From Darksidea phi (lineage: Eukaryota; Ascomycota; Dothideomycetes; Pleosporales; Lentitheciaceae), in contig JASJFT010000077.1 in the NCBI GenBank assembly GCA_030770425.1, positions 1 to 64,000 on the forward strand: a DNA stretch of 64,000 nucleotides, given 5' to 3'. A model generated the notes under the pieces. The model did not search any database. It was given only the letters and a program-made list of their open reading frames with translations, and was not told the origin of the DNA. A program made the translations under genes and the position numbers. Numbering within the stretch: the first letter of the stretch is position 1; each line of letters starts with the position of its first letter. Shown piece by piece: positions 1 through 13,844 of the stretch.

Positions 1-1389
1 TTAATAATAAACTATATATATCTAAAGACTAGTACTAAAATTTTAACTATATATAAAAAGAGTAGAACGCTTAACGTTAGCCAACCGTAGAATAGTAGGT
101 AGCTAATACTAGCTTTATCCGATACGAGCCTTAACACGCGGCCTAGAGGAAGGGGGTAGGGTATAGGAGAGGAGAACTACTAGAACTAAGGGATACGAAC
201 CAAGGGACGCGAACTAAGAGATACGAACGAAGGGATACGAACTAAGGGATACGAATTAAAGGATACGAACTAAGGGAGTAACGCTTATCTACTACTTATA
301 CTAAATGGCTATATATAAAGGTATAAAAGGCCGTCCGTCTAATATATAATCGAATACTATATACTATATAAAGTATAATAAATCGACTAATCTCCTACGA
401 TAAGCCGAACGCTACCTACTAAACTACGATCGTCCGCGTTATCGATATCTCTAAGAAAGCGAAGGGACGTTTAAAGAAGAAGCTACGAGAACTAGAATTA
501 GGGGATAAGAGGGCGGTAGACCTAGATAGCGCTAGGATATTACGTCTTCTTATCTTCGATAACGAGGTCCTCCTCTAGGCGCTCGGTTTGGTATATCCGT
601 ATTGACGCGGGAATATAGCTAACTAGCGATATAGGCTTAACTCCGGCGAATAATACCTTTATTCGCGATTAGAATATAAGACTATAATAGATAATTAGTA
701 ATACCGATCTAGATACCTAATTCTTCGAGTCCTTGGTAGAGTATAGAGGATCTAAATGGCTGGCGAACGCCCTAGTAATCAAGGCGGTAATATAGAAGTA
801 AGGGGGAGGGGGGACCGGCGGAGTTTCGTACTAGAATTAGAAAAGTTCTCTAATTATTATATAATTAAACTATATAATATTTACCTATAGGTCTCGGTCG
901 AGATACCAAAATACTTATATATAGATAGATATATATATATTAATAATACTTCTTCTTAATAGTAATAATCTTCTATATCTTCTTTAATTTTTTTTACTTT
1001 TTATAAATACTATTCTTAGTAGAAGTATTATTAAAGAGTATTTAATTATAATTAGAATATAAATATAATATAAAATAATTATTAAATTAATATATATTTC
1101 TAGTCTAATTATTATAAACTTAGTCTTTATCTTTTACTTTTTTAATATATTTAGCTTAGATATAATAAAATTAGTAGAATTTATATATATAATATTTTTA
1201 AACTTTAAAAGTATAGTATAACTAGTTAGATTAACTTCTTTTAACTATACTATTAAATTATAATAGATTTTTATAGTAGTAGTTAGAATCTAATTATAAT
1301 TTAATTATAAAATAATTAAGACTTATTAGTAATAACTAGCTAATTTTTAGTACTTATCTTATTACTCTTTTTAGAACTATATAACTAAG
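1..1389. other. RIP-degraded flank left of the retrotransposon stack
   Basis: No gene can be supported. From about 840 to 1389 the DNA is extremely AT-rich and lacks CA/TG. From about 1 to 840 it is milder and keeps many CG steps. A stretch near 430-560 reads on the plus strand as a lysine/arginine/leucine-rich frame with only TAG/TAA interruptions, so it is probably a relic of a coding sequence, but I cannot name the family. A 14-bp minisatellite sits at 183-277. The outer target site of Gypsy-A (ctaag) ends this stretch at 1385-1389. Confidence 0.7.
183..277. repeat. 14-bp tandem repeat, about 6.8 copies
   Basis: The unit is close to gaactaagggatac, repeated head to tail with single-base variants such as gaaccaagggacgc, gaacgaagggatac and gaattaaaggatac. 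Several differences between units are C/T or G/A changes, as expected from RIP acting on an older array. Confidence 0.85.
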
Positions 1390-1575
1390 TATTATATCTA
1401 CTTCTACCGAAGAACTTCTAGATTATTATCGGTCTAGTTATAGTTATATACCGGATCCTATATAGTTCTACGTCCTACTATTACGTCTCCTTAAGAATTT
1501 ATCTTATCTCTATCTAAATATAACCCTTTTACTATCTTAGTATTTCTATACCTATCTACCTATATATACCTTATA
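1390..1575 (+). repeat. 5' LTR of Gypsy-A (186 bp)
   Basis: It aligns end to end with 24986-25171. It starts tattatat (from TGT..) and ends ..ttata. Most differences are C/T or G/A, for example ctaccgaag here against ctactagag in the partner. Confidence 0.93.
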
Positions 1576-4289
1576 ATTCGAATCCTTTTTACTCCTTTTT
1601 AAGAACTAGTAGTACGACGTTAATACTAAAAGCTAATACTTTAAAAGTTCTTATTAATTATACTATATAATACCTATTTAAAGCTATTAGTATACCTTCT
1701 TATACTATTTACTTAAAGAAGAGTACTTACTTTAATATATATCCGTCTAGTAGATAAAATAATCCCGACGTATAGCTAATCGGCGAAGTATACTAGTAGT
1801 ATTCTAAGTTTAATAAATAATAAGTTTAGAAACTAGAATTAGACGATAAGAATAACTACTAGCTAGAGGACCTATTTAATCCTAAAAATATTTAAAAGGG
1901 TTAATATATCTCTAAAACCCCTACGACCTATATATAATATAATAGTAGAAATATCTTAGAGGTATTTAATAAGCTATTATTTTTTAGTAAAGCTTTAATA
2001 ATAGCTATAATTAATAGGGACTACTAATCTATATAAGAAAATAATAGAATATTTAGTTATAAAAATATAGCTTATATAAGTAAATTCTAACTATACTAAT
2101 ACTTAGCTCTTACTATACTATCTATATTAGGAGCTAATAATATCCTAATAGATAGTAACTATCTAGGTATAGCCTATATTATATCTATTTATACTCCGGT
2201 CTTAAATAAAGTACTTTTAGTTAAGGTAGTATAAATATTACTTAATCTTTAATATTAGGGTATACTAGTTAACTAGATCGAGGCTATATAAGTAGACCTT
2301 ACTATAGTTTAAATAGCCTTCGAACTAGTTATAGTAACCCCTTAGACTATAGCTAGTCTACCTCTAACGAACGATACTTATTAAGAGCTATTTAATCTAA
2401 TTAAGATTAAGGACCCTCTTATACTAGACTTATTAAAGAAAACCCTAATAACCTAAATTATAAACTATTAGATTAGAGATATTAATAGTCTCTTTTAAAT
2501 TAACTTTACTACTACTAATATTCTTAAGTATATTATATAGATTATAATACTTATTAAGAATAATATATATTATAATCTACTAGTCTAAGCTATTAATAAT
2601 AATAAAGTTATTATATAGTTCTAGTTATAAACGAAGCTAAAGAGCCTTATAAAGGACCCCGTTCTAATAAAGTTTAATAACTACTTTAAGTTTTAGAATA
2701 TTAAATAGTACTAAAAAGATAGCTTTAACTTCTTCTTTAACTATTTTACGACTTATAAAGCTACTCTAAAGGTAAAGCCTTTTAATAATAATATAAATTC
2801 TAATATACTAAAGATATTTATAATATAGAGTAAATACCTAAAATCTTTATACTATAAGATATAAAGGGGTAGCTAGCTAAAGAATATATATACTTAAATA
2901 TAGTTTAAATATACCTTATAGAATATAGAAATAATAGTATATTTTATCTTTATACTAGTTACTCTTCTAAAGATTTCTAGTCCTAATTTAACTATAAGTA
3001 AAAAGTATACTATATTTTTAATAACTTTAAGTAATTCTAGTTAGAAGAAATAGAATTAGAAGCCCTCTTAGTAAAGTAATACTAAGTAGTCTTTATTAAG
3101 AACCCTATTATACTTTAAAAGTATAGCGTTAATATTCTAATTAAAGATTAATTAAAAGAAGAACTATTAAAAGTATTACTCTAAAGATAACGATAAGTTA
3201 GATAAAACTTAAAAAGAGAAAACTAACTCGTCCTTAAAAAAAGATAAGTCTTAGTTACTAATATTATTATAATACTACTAGGACTAAATATTAATAATAA
3301 ATCCTTATAAATTACTAGTAATATAAGAATATACCTTTCTATAGACGTTCTAATATAGGCCTAGGGCCTTTTTAATATAGGATTAAACTTAAATATTATT
3401 AGAAAGGATCTTATACTATAGTAAAACCTCTTTAAGATATTATTATATATAAAGTTATAAATATATTAAGTCTCTAGTATATTACTATATCTAGAAGAGC
3501 TATATATTATTATAATAATAATATAGAATTCTTAGAATATAATAAGGATAATAAGTTCTTAGGTATTTTAGACTACCCCTATAGATAGCTATAATCTTAT
3601 CCTTAACTAGCTATAACTATACAAGGTAGACCCTTAAATAGATTATTAAAAGGAATCTTTTAAGTAGTAGAATAGGAGTATAGTAGCCGAGTATATTAAA
3701 ATTAAGGTAATATTTAATAACTTAATATAATAGCTATAATCTAGGAAGAAGATATATATACTATACCTAGAAAGCTTTTATACTTAATCGCTTATAAGTA
3801 AAAAAAAGTATTAACTTTAATTTTCTAATATAGTAGAAGTTATAGAATATTTATAGATATTTATTAACGAGATATAAACCCTAGAAGGTAATAAGTCTTA
3901 AAATACTTAATACTAAAATAAATAGGGCTTATTTTAGTTAAAAAACTAGATCCTATAATTTTATAATTATCTTACCTACTATATAAAGTAATATCCTAAA
4001 TTAGTATAACTACCTAAGACTATAATCTTCTAGATTATAATATTAGTAATAAATACCCCTCTATAAAGGGCTATAACTCTCTATTAAAAGGGATAATAGA
4101 AGTCTAAGAACTATTTAAATACTTTTTATAATAATTTTAATAAAAAAATTAACTCTAAGGAAGCTATAAAGATACTAGAATATTTTTATAATTAGTTTTA
4201 GTACTTTAGTTCTAAGCTTATTAGTAGAATTATTTCTAACTTAGAATATAACTATACTATTAATCTTAAGAAGAAAAAGATATTATTAA

Positions 4290-5560
4290 ATCTATCTATT
4301 TATAATCTCTCTAAAAGAGAACTTAAGATCTTAAAAGAATATCTTAATAACTCTCTAAAGAAGGGGTAAATTTAACCTAATAAGTCTTTAATAGGGGTCT
4401 CGATACTTTTTATATCTAAAGTTAATAATATACTTTAATTATATATTAATTATAGGGATTTAAATAAGATAATAATTAAAAATTATTATTCTATACCTCT
4501 TATAAGCGAGATACTAGACTAGCTATCTAGGATTAAGATCTTTATAAAACTCGATCTCTATAAGATATATTATTAATTATATATTAAAAAGAATAATAAG
4601 TAGAAGATAATATTTAAAATATATTATAACTATTTTAAATATTTAGTAATACTATTCGACTTTATAAACGCGTCTACTATATTTTAGTTATATATCTATA
4701 AAGCCTTAGATAACCTATTAAATAAAATATATATTATTTATTTAAATAATATCCTTATATACTTTAAAGAGAAGAAGAATTATAAATAATATATTTATAA
4801 AGTTCTTAAGAGATTATATAATTAGAAACTCTATTATAAAGTCTTAAAGTATATCTTCTTTATAAAGTTAGTAGAGTTTTTTAACTTTATAATAACCCTC
4901 TATAGAGTAGTTATAAACTTAGTATAAGTCTAAATAATTAAAGAGTAACTAGAACCTAAGGGTTATTAGGATATCTAAGTATTTCTTAGATTTATAAACT
5001 TTTACTAATAGTTTATATATAACTACTTAGATATTATTTATTTATTTCTAGAATATATAACCTCTATATAGAATCTAATACTAAACTAATAAGATTCTAG
5101 TAAGAATATATTAATAAAAAAGTTAAAGAAGATTAAGAAGAGTTCTATAAAATAGTATATTTCTTAGTTTTAGCTAGAAGATATATATAATACGTTTTTT
5201 ATACTTTATAAGCTCTTTATAAGAGCCTCTATCTTTTAGTACTTTAATCTAATAAAACTTATAATAGTTATTACTAATATCTCTAAGTTTATTATAGTAG
5301 CTATCCTATTATAGTTATAAATAATAGTACTCTTAATAGAAAAATATTAGAAACTAGTTATATTCTTTAGTTATAAGTTTACTAGACTATAGATTTAATA
5401 GAATACTTATAATAAAGAGTTATTCGCTATTATAGAAACCTTTAAATAGTAGTAATACTATCTCGAGTATACTCTAAATACTATTTATATACTATATAAC
5501 TATAATAATCTAAGATATTTTATAACTACGAAGATACTCTTACCTAAGTAAGTATACTAG
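4290..5560 (+). pseudogene. Gypsy-A reverse transcriptase/RNase H relic
   Basis: Read through RIP stops, the frame gives LYINYRDLNK, then IPLISEILD, IKLDLYK and a segment YLNNILIY at about 4739-4762, where the family has YxDDILIYS. Both catalytic aspartates are now asparagine. An RNase H-like stretch (DTSKFIIVAILL-type) follows at about 5260-5330. The order is that of Ty3/gypsy pol. The enzyme is dead: no start codon, many TAG/TAA, and the metal-binding residues are lost. Confidence 0.85.
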
Positions 5561-6199
5561 ACTAAAGAGTTAGTTTATTTTAATTTTAAGATTAAATATA
5601 AGCTTAATATAAAGAATCTAGCTAATATACTATTATAATAACTTAATTACGTCGAAGGCTTTTAGCTTAGAAAAAAAAAATATTAAGAAATATTATATTT
5701 TTTATACTCTAAAATAAACTTTAGATATAAATATTCTAAAAGCCTATAGCTTTATATACTAAAGATTAGATAGTATATAAATTTAATCTTATTAATAAGA
5801 ATCTATAAGCGATTTATTAGAAATCTAAAGATAGTATAAACTATTCTACTATAAAATCCCCTAGTATAGTACTAGTTTTTAATAATATATTATCTATTAA
5901 CCTTAATCTATCTATAGACGGGGATAATAAATCTAAAGAATAATTAAAAGGCTTAGACCTAGCTTTAATATTTCTTTAATATTATAAAGTATTTCCTATC
6001 TCTATATTATATAAGTCTTTACTAAAAGTTATAAATAATAACTTACCCTTTAGTTAGAAAACCTCTAGACTACTATTAAACTATATTCGGAAAGTATAGG
6101 AATATAATATAGTCTATTATAAGAATATATAGTATATATAAAAGTTTAAAAGTAGAAAAGAATAAAAGAACGTACCTTTATAGATTATAGATTCGAAGG

Positions 6200-6809
6200 G
6201 TATTCTTTAAAAAGTAGAGAAAGTATAGATTCCTAATAATAAAGCTCTTTATTAAGCTATTTTTATAAGAAATTATAATAACCTCTTAAGAGACTATTAT
6301 AGAGTAGATAAGACTATTAAACTCTTATAAAGAAAGTATTATTAACTAAAGCTTTAAGTAGAGGTTAATACGTATATATAAGACTATATAATATACTAAA
6401 TAAATAAAGTATAAAGATATAAGTTATAGGAATTACTAGAATTAATTCTTCTATTATAGAAGCTATAGTATAATTACTCCCTAAACTTTATTATTAACCT
6501 ACTAGAATCTAAGAATTCTAAGGGTAATATCTATAATATAGTACTAGTACTTATTAATTACTTTTTAAAGCTAGTCTAGTATTTATTTATAATAAAGAAT
6601 ATTACTATAAGTATATTAGCTAACCTATTATTTATAAAAGTATTTATAAAGATTAGACCCCTATTATTACTAATCTTAAATTAAGGCTTTATTTTTACTA
6701 GTAAATTCTAGTTAAATATATACTTTTATTTTAATATTAAATAATAAATAAGTATAGCCTTTTACTTATAAATAGATAGTTAAACTAAATATTAGAATTA
6801 GGAGCTTAA
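6200..6809 (+). pseudogene. Gypsy-A integrase relic, 5' part (interrupted by B1)
   Basis: The plus frame shows an integrase core: a strand like FITNLPESKNSKGN, then KLVQYLFTTKN, FTSKFQLNIYFYFN and ISIAFHLQIDSQTK, matching the gypsy integrase pattern ..STAYHPQTDGQ... (Q and H restored from RIP products by inference). The frame stops at 6809, where B1 entered, and resumes at 13845. Confidence 0.85.
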
Positions 6810-7258
6810 TATTACGAACTAAATATATGCTACGGGATAGTAGTAAGAAGAGCTACTAGAGATTAAACCTATTACTAGCTCTAATACGGAATACGATAAC
6901 TACGATTATAGTATAAACGATAATTGGTACGAACGGCTTTACTAGGAAGTTACGTAATAGATTAGTAGATCTATAGGACTTAGTAAATATAGATCTATAG
7001 AGCTATAAATCTATAGATTAGTAGATCTACGAGAACGTAGAGCTATAGATCCTATAGATCTAAGGAAACCAAATTAATATATAATAACTACGAATCTCCT
7101 AGATAGTTTTCTCTTATAGTTAATTTCGAATCTAGATTAATCCTTACCTATTAATATAATTAAACTATTATCTACTTATTCTAACTCCTTCTTTCCTATC
7201 TTAAGTATAAACTCTAAACGAGACTAAATAACCTATTAGGCCCGGACCCCGTTTAATA
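6810..7258 (+). repeat. 5' LTR of Gypsy-B1 (449 bp)
   Basis: It matches 13396-13844 along its whole length, beginning tattacgaactaaatatat and ending gtttaata. One ATG survives at 6827-6829 where the partner LTR has ATA, a direct G-to-A difference between the two LTRs. Confidence 0.95.
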
Positions 7259-7299
7259 CCTTGACTATCCGGTAGGTAGGAACGGCTAACTACGATGGT

Positions 7300-8700
7300 A
7301 GAAGAAGGAACCTAATAAAGTAGAGCGGCGTAGCCGCTAACTTAAGGCGAACCCTTAGAAGTAGGAAGCTACCGGGAATTTAGTTTCCTAGAAGGTAGTA
7401 TAACTACGGAAAACTTCGAAAGAGTTATTAAGAATTAGTATATATTTAAGAAGAGGGAAGATATATTAGAAGTCTAGCTTATAGAGTTAACTATCTAACT
7501 TTAGAGGTATATAAGTAAACTATTAAAGCTTAGAGAATTAGAGAAGTTCGATAGAACGAGATCGAAGCTTAGGGGATTTCTAGCTAATATAGTAATCTAC
7601 CTCGACTTTAATAGGATAAAGCTACCTATAGAGAGTAATAAAGTATCGTTTATAGTAGCTTAGTTTATAGAAAAGGTTATTACTTAGTTTAAAACGTATC
7701 TAAATAAATAACTACGACTACCCGAAGCCTAACGAAGCGATAAAACGAAGGCTATCTTCTCGAGTTACGAGTACTTTAAGAATAAGTTATATATTACCTT
7801 TAGAGATATCGACTTAAAAAGACTAGTAGAATAAAAAATTACGCGTCTTAGATAGACGAAATCTACTACGATCTATACGTCTAAGTTTAAATAACTCGCT
7901 ACTAAGATCTAATAGGGAGAAGTAGCCCTTATATTATAATACTACGAAGGACTAAAAGATTATATCCGTTATAAGATAATTCGGATAGAACGACCCTAGA
8001 CTATAAGAGGATTAATTAAATAAGCTATTAAGATCGACGATAATCTCTACCTCTAGAACTTAGAAAGAAAAGGGAAGGTCGGATTCTACGAAAAGAAGAA
8101 AGAAGAAAAGTACTATAGGCTAGAAGTAATAGTCCTAGGGGCTAGTCTAGAGTATAAAAAAGGGAAATAGAACCCTAAGAAATAAGAGCTCTATAAGAAG
8201 CGAGTATACTTTAAATATAAGAAGTAAGGATACCTAGTAAAAGATTATAGGTTAGGTCTAAGAAAAGAAAAACCCCGATATACTTAGTAGGGTAAGAGGG
8301 ATAGAGTAGCTACGATATAAGAATATAATACTATATATTAGATAACTTATATACGCGACTAGTATAAGACGTACTACGAAGCTAAGTTAAATACTAGCTA
8401 TTAGCTATAGAAATAGTAGGTAGCTACGACTCGGGAGTCTTAGAGAAGAGTTTCGTTCTCGCTAGAAGTATAAGAAGAAGTACCCGAGGAAGGCTTATTT
8501 ATAGAGTAGGAAGACTTTAATAACGCCCTAGATACGCTATTATAAATAGTTAATAATAGTAATAAGTCCTTAGAACTAGAAGATAAAAATCTAGTTATAA
8601 TATATAAGAACGCTAGATATCTATAGATAATTCGACTATCTAAAGAAGAAATAAGACTAGTATTAGAACTCGATACGACTTATACTTAAGTCTTACGGTT
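7300..8700 (+). pseudogene. Gypsy-B1 gag relic with zinc knuckle
   Basis: A long plus-strand frame interrupted only by TAG/TAA covers this stretch. Near 8202-8250 it reads VYFKYKK-stop-GYLVKDY. In the family this is a CCHC knuckle (CxxC..GH..C), so each Cys and His has become Tyr (TGT/TGC to TAT/TAC, CAC to TAC) and a Gln has become a stop. This is what RIP of CA and TG predicts. It would have been the nucleocapsid part of Gag, which packages element RNA. Confidence 0.75.
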
Positions 8701-11700
8701 TATAGAGAAAACTATAATACCTATAATAATATAAGAGATTTATGAAGAATAGTCTAGATCTTATCCGATATATCGACCGTTTAAAGATTTTAAATAGTAG
8801 GTCGAATAGAACTTTATCGTTATAGATCTTATACCTAACTAAGAAACTTAGAAAGAAATACGGTATATTACGAAGATAGTTAATAAAGAATAACTATAGT
8901 ATATAATAATCGAACGATAGATTTCTATACGAACGACCTCTATAAAGTATAACGATTAGAGATATAAGGTTAATCTAGAGGATAACCTATAATATAAGAT
9001 AAGATATCTAGTATACTTTAAGATTATATAGATCTCGTACGTATAAAAAGAATATAGACTCTATAAGAAAGTAAAGTAAAAAAATAACTACTACCTAGTA
9101 AAGGACTATAATAAAAGAATTACCTAAGTAGTTGTACTAGAAGTAGTATATAGATAGTAACGATCTAAGAATTAGCGACGAAAGGAATATATTAGAATTA
9201 TACTAGGACTACTTCTACTATTAAATTATATCTTAGGAAGATTATAGTACAAATACCTAAAGAATAAATATCCGAAGTACGTCTAAACTAAGATTAATAC
9301 GAAATATTAGCTAAAGAAGATAAGAATTTAAGGAACTAGAGGATAGGACTATATCTACCTCTATAGAACCTACTAAGGAAAGAAAATTATTACTTTAATT
9401 AATAGTAGAGCTACTCGAAACTTTATTAGTAAAGACTTCGTCCGAAGGAAGAAGATCCTCTAATAGAAGAAACGATACCCTAGCGTCGTATATACTATTA
9501 AAGGAGAACCCTTTAACGAATCTACGATATATAAAACTAAAGGTAAACTTAGCCTATAGGGATAGAAAAAAGAAAACGAAATACTTAATATAATTAAGAT
9601 ATCGGATAACTAAGATATAATCCTAGGAATACCGTAGCTATAAGAAGCTAATCCTTAGATCCGATAGATAAGCTAATAAGTATTATTCCTATAATAGAAT
9701 CTAGAAGCGACCTAAGAAGAAAGTAATAATATTCTAGAACGATATAAAAGATAGGAAGAATTATTTACAGAACTAGAGAAAAGCCTACTCTAGTACTAGT
9801 CCTAGGACTACGTAATCCTACTATAAGAGAGAAAGACTCTAGAATTCGGACTAATCTATAAGTTAACTAAGGAAGAAGAAAAGATTATAATAAAGTATCT
9901 CGAAGATAACCTTATAAAAGGATATATTCGATATTCGAATTTATCTATAGGATACCTAGTTCTCTTCGTACCTAAGAAGGGTACTATAGAACTACGACTA
10001 TATATCGATTACCGAATACTTAATAATATTACGATTAAAAATCGGTACCCTTTACCTCTAATATTAGAGATATAAGATCGATTAAGAAAAGCTAAATAAT
10101 TTATACGACTAGATATCTAAAACGTATACTACTAGATACGAATTAAGAGAGGTAAAGAATAGAAAATAGCTTTTAGAACTAAGAAAGGACTATACGAGTA
10201 CTAAGTAATACCTTTTAGACTTACTAATATACCCGCGATATTCTAGGAACGAATTAATAATATTTTACGAAACTACCTTAACTAGTTTATAATAACGTAC
10301 CTCGACGATATTCTAATCTACTCCGAAATAGAAGAAGAATATAAAGAATATATAAAGAAGGTTCTATAGATACTTAAGGAAGTATAATTATACCTTTACC
10401 CGCGAAAATATAAATTCTACGTATAAGAAATAGAGTTTCTAGGATTTATTATTAGACTAGGAGAAATTAAAGTAGACCTATAATAGATTAAAAAAATTAA
10501 GGAATAGCCGACGTCGAAGAACCTTAAGGAACTATAATCGTTTCTAGGATTCTATAACTTCTATCGAAAACTAATACCGTAATAGAGTACGACGACGGTA
10601 CTACTTACGTAACTTACGAAGAAAGATTAACCCTTTAAATAGAAGGAAGAGTACTAATAAGCTTTTAAGAAGATTAAAGAATAATTTACTAAGGAATCTA
10701 TAATTAAGATATATAACCCTAAAGAACCCTCGATTATCGAAACGGATATATTAGACTATACGATAGGAGTAGTATTACTATAGAAAGATAATAAAGATAA
10801 CCTTAGACTAGTATACTACTTCTTACGAAAAATATTACTAGCCGAGCTTAACTACGACATCTATAATAAAGAGTTATTAGTAATTATTAAAGTCTTAAAG
10901 GAATAGAGATCTAATCTATAAGGATCTAAATACCCTATTATAATCTATATAGACTACAAGAATCTAATAGAATTCTTAATAAATAAACCTCTAATTAGAA
11001 GATAAATATAATAGGTATAAACCCTTATAACTTATAATATTAAGATTATATATACTAAAGAATTAGAAAATAAACGAGTAGACGTACTTAGTAGGAGACC
11101 CGATTACTAGAAAACGGAGAAACCTAGTATAGTAATTCTTAAGCTATAGCCGGACGGAACGATTACTTATAATTACCTAAAATTGGTAGAAATACGAGAA
11201 ATAATACTCGAACTAGAAGGAAACGACTAGATATAATAGATCCGTATAGCTACTACGGAAGTAATAGACGAATAGAACGAAATTTAAGAAGTAATCTAAG
11301 AAAAAAACGGAATTATTTATATATTCTAAAAAGCCTACGTACCTAAGGTAATATAAAAAGAATTTATTAGATAATACTACGAGGTACTAGTATACGGATA
11401 CTAAGGAGTAGAAAAGACTCTTAAATAATTAATAAGAACGTACTATTTTCTATATATAAGATAGTTGGTTACCTAGATACTTTTAGAATATATAGACTAT
11501 TACTATAATAAGTACGCTAGATATATACCCTACGGAATACTATAACTAATAGAAAACGTAGAAGGGCTATAGAAGGTTATAACTATAGACTTTATTACGT
11601 AGTTACCGCGTTCTAAGGAACTAACGATAGGAGTATCTTATAATACTATACTAGTAGTAGTAGATAAGTTTATAAAGTATACTTACTTTATTCTATATAT

Positions 11701-12660
11701 AGATAAAGAAAATATAGTAGAATAACTTACCTATACCTTACTAAGATATATATTTAGTAAATATAGAATACTAGATAAAATTATCTTAGATAGAGACGTT
11801 AAGTTTATAGTAAAGTTTTAGTAAACTCTTATAGCTAAACTAGAAATAAAATATAGTATATTAACCGCGTACTATCCGTAGATAGACGGACTAATAGAAC
11901 GAATAAATTAAATAGTAGAATAATATCTTAGATATTATCTAAACTACTACTAGAATAATTAGGTTATACTTTTACCTATAGTATAATTTATATATAATAG
12001 TTCGTAATATAGTATAATAAAGATAATACCTTTCTTTACGAACTACGGAATCGAACTAGGAATATATAAAGAACTAAGATAACTTTAGTCTTATAGCTAA
12101 AATAGAGAAGAAATAGTAAAAATTATTCTACGAACGTACTAATAGCTTAAAGAGGACGTAGAATTCCTTTAAAATAGAATAAGTAAGTACTACGATAAGA
12201 AGTAAAAGAAAGTACCTACTTTTAAAGAGGGAGAAAAGGTATAATTACTACGAAAAAATATTAAAAGTAAGTAACCTAATAGTAAACTAGACTATACTAA
12301 GATCGGACCCTATAAGATTAAAAAATAAGTCTTACCCGTAAACTATCGACTAAGACTACCCCCGTAAATAAAAATCTATTCTATATTTTATATTAGCTTA
12401 CTAGAAAAAGTACTATAGGATACTAAACTAGTAATATACGAAGTAGATATATATAAAGAAGATAATAAAGAATAGAAAGTAGAAGAAATCCTAGATAAAA
12501 ATATTAGAAACGGAAAAAACTATTACTTAATCTAATAGTAAGGAATAGATAAGAATAGGAGACTATAGAAACGAATCTAGGAACCCGAAGATAATCTTAA
12601 TTATCCTAAAAAGCTTACGGAGTACTAAAACTATAATCCCGAAGGAAATCTAGAGATAAG
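8700..12660 (+). pseudogene. Gypsy-B1 pol relic: RT, RNase H, integrase, chromodomain
   Basis: Reverse transcriptase runs about 9930-10400: TIELRLYIDYRILNN, then KNRYPLPLI, and YLDDILIYS at 10298-10324 with both catalytic aspartates intact, unlike A and B2. RNase H is at about 10720-11110 (ETDILDYTIGVVLL, then ELNYDIYNKELL). The integrase core is at about 11560-12010 (VVVDKFIKYTYF, then TAYYP-stop-IDGL). A chromodomain-like end is at about 12430-12620 (VEEILDKNIRNGKNYYLI), typical of chromoviruses that target heterochromatin. All parts are interrupted by TAA/TAG. Confidence 0.9.
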
Positions 12661-12739
12661 GTAAGTTCGCCTTATAGTAAGTCGAGAAGACCGGTACTAC
12701 CCGTAGTATAGTACGAGGCGTTTAATAAACTAGAAAGAG

Positions 12740-13330
12740 CGATATTATCTACGACGTTACGAGTAACGTCTAGAGTAATTAAAGAGGTCTTTAGATCCTC
12801 CTACTACCCTAGCCGCCGAAGCTCCTCCTCCTTAGTATTAAGTTTAGTCTTAAGGGTATAAGACTATCTAGCCGTCTTCTTATTAAGAAACTCTTTCTAT
12901 TTCTTTAAATATTAAATCCTTACCTACGTATTAGATAACTCTTAACTAAATTCGGCTATATAACGAAGTAGTTCCTCGCGATACTCTTTAGCCGCCTATA
13001 ACTAAGTTTAAAGTTTCTCTTACGAACGGTTAACGGATCGCCCTAATATATATAAGCCTATATATATAAGTTATAGTTAAAAATAGATACTTAGCTATAG
13101 AAACTCCTAATAACTAATATAAATTTCGTATATTTATACGAATATAAGCTTCGTAGTATTTACTTTTATTAGAAGAGATAACGTAGGGCGTCCCTAGCCT
13201 ACTATACCGAGGGTAAGAAAATATTTTAGAACCGTTACGACTAATACGGTTAGTAAGTATAAGATATTCTTTAGTTTTATAAGAAATTATAGAGAAAGAA
13301 GGGTATAACTCGAGAAGATCCTAAGCTAAC
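12740..13330 (-). pseudogene. Antisense coiled-coil-like frame in Gypsy-B1
   Basis: On the minus strand, opposite to gag-pol, a frame is open apart from TAA/TAG stops that can be restored to Gln or Trp. It reads, in pieces, AAKEYREELLRYIAEFS, then ELSNT..VRI..YLKK..KEFLNKK and TKEEELRRLG, and ends near LDVTRNVVDNIALSSLLN. Spacing of L/I and the charge pattern suggest a coiled coil. A matching frame lies in B2 at the same place. Some plant Tat-lineage gypsy elements are known to carry an antisense ORF here. Whether this fungal frame is related is unknown. Confidence 0.5.
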
Positions 13331-13395
13331 GCTAATATAGCTGAATACCGGATCCGGAATAACCTCCGAGCCAAAGGTTTAGAGAGAGGAGATAG

Positions 13396-13844
13396 TATTA
13401 CGAACTAAATATATACTACGGAATAGTAGTAAGAAGAGCTACTAGAGATTAAACCTATTACTAGCTCTAATACGGAATACGACGACTACGACTATAGTAT
13501 AAACGATAATTAGTATAGACGGCTTTACTAGGAAGTTACGTAATAGATTAGTAGATCTATAGGGCTTAGTAAATATAGATCTATAGAGCTATAGATCTAT
13601 AGATTAGTAGATCTACGGGAACGTAGAGCTATAGATCCTATAGATCTAAGGAAACCAAATTAATATATAATAACTACGAATCTCCTAGATAGTTTTCTCT
13701 TATAGTTAATTTCGAATCTAGATTAATTCTTACCTATTAACGTAATTGAACTATTATCTACTTATTCTAACTTCTCCTTTCCTATCTTAAGTATAAACTC
13801 TAAACGAGGCCAAATAATCTATCGGGCCCGGACCCTATTTAATA
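13396..13844 (+). repeat. 3' LTR of Gypsy-B1 (449 bp)
   Basis: Full-length match to 6810-7258, directly after the polypurine tract and directly before the cctaa target duplication. Confidence 0.95.

Larger units (their letters stand above)
6810..13844 (+). mobile_element. Gypsy-B1: Ty3/gypsy element nested in Gypsy-A
   Basis: Identical-length 449-bp LTRs (6810-7258 and 13396-13844) bound a 7,035-bp element. The 5-bp flanks are cttaa (6805-6809) and cctaa (13845-13849), equal apart from one C/T change of the RIP type. A purine tract (13381-13395, agagagaggagatag) precedes the 3' LTR. Internal order on the plus strand is gag with a zinc-knuckle relic, protease region, reverse transcriptase, RNase H, integrase, chromodomain, then an antisense frame. 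It keeps many CG steps that are TA in the sister copy B2, so it has been through less mutation. Confidence 0.95.
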
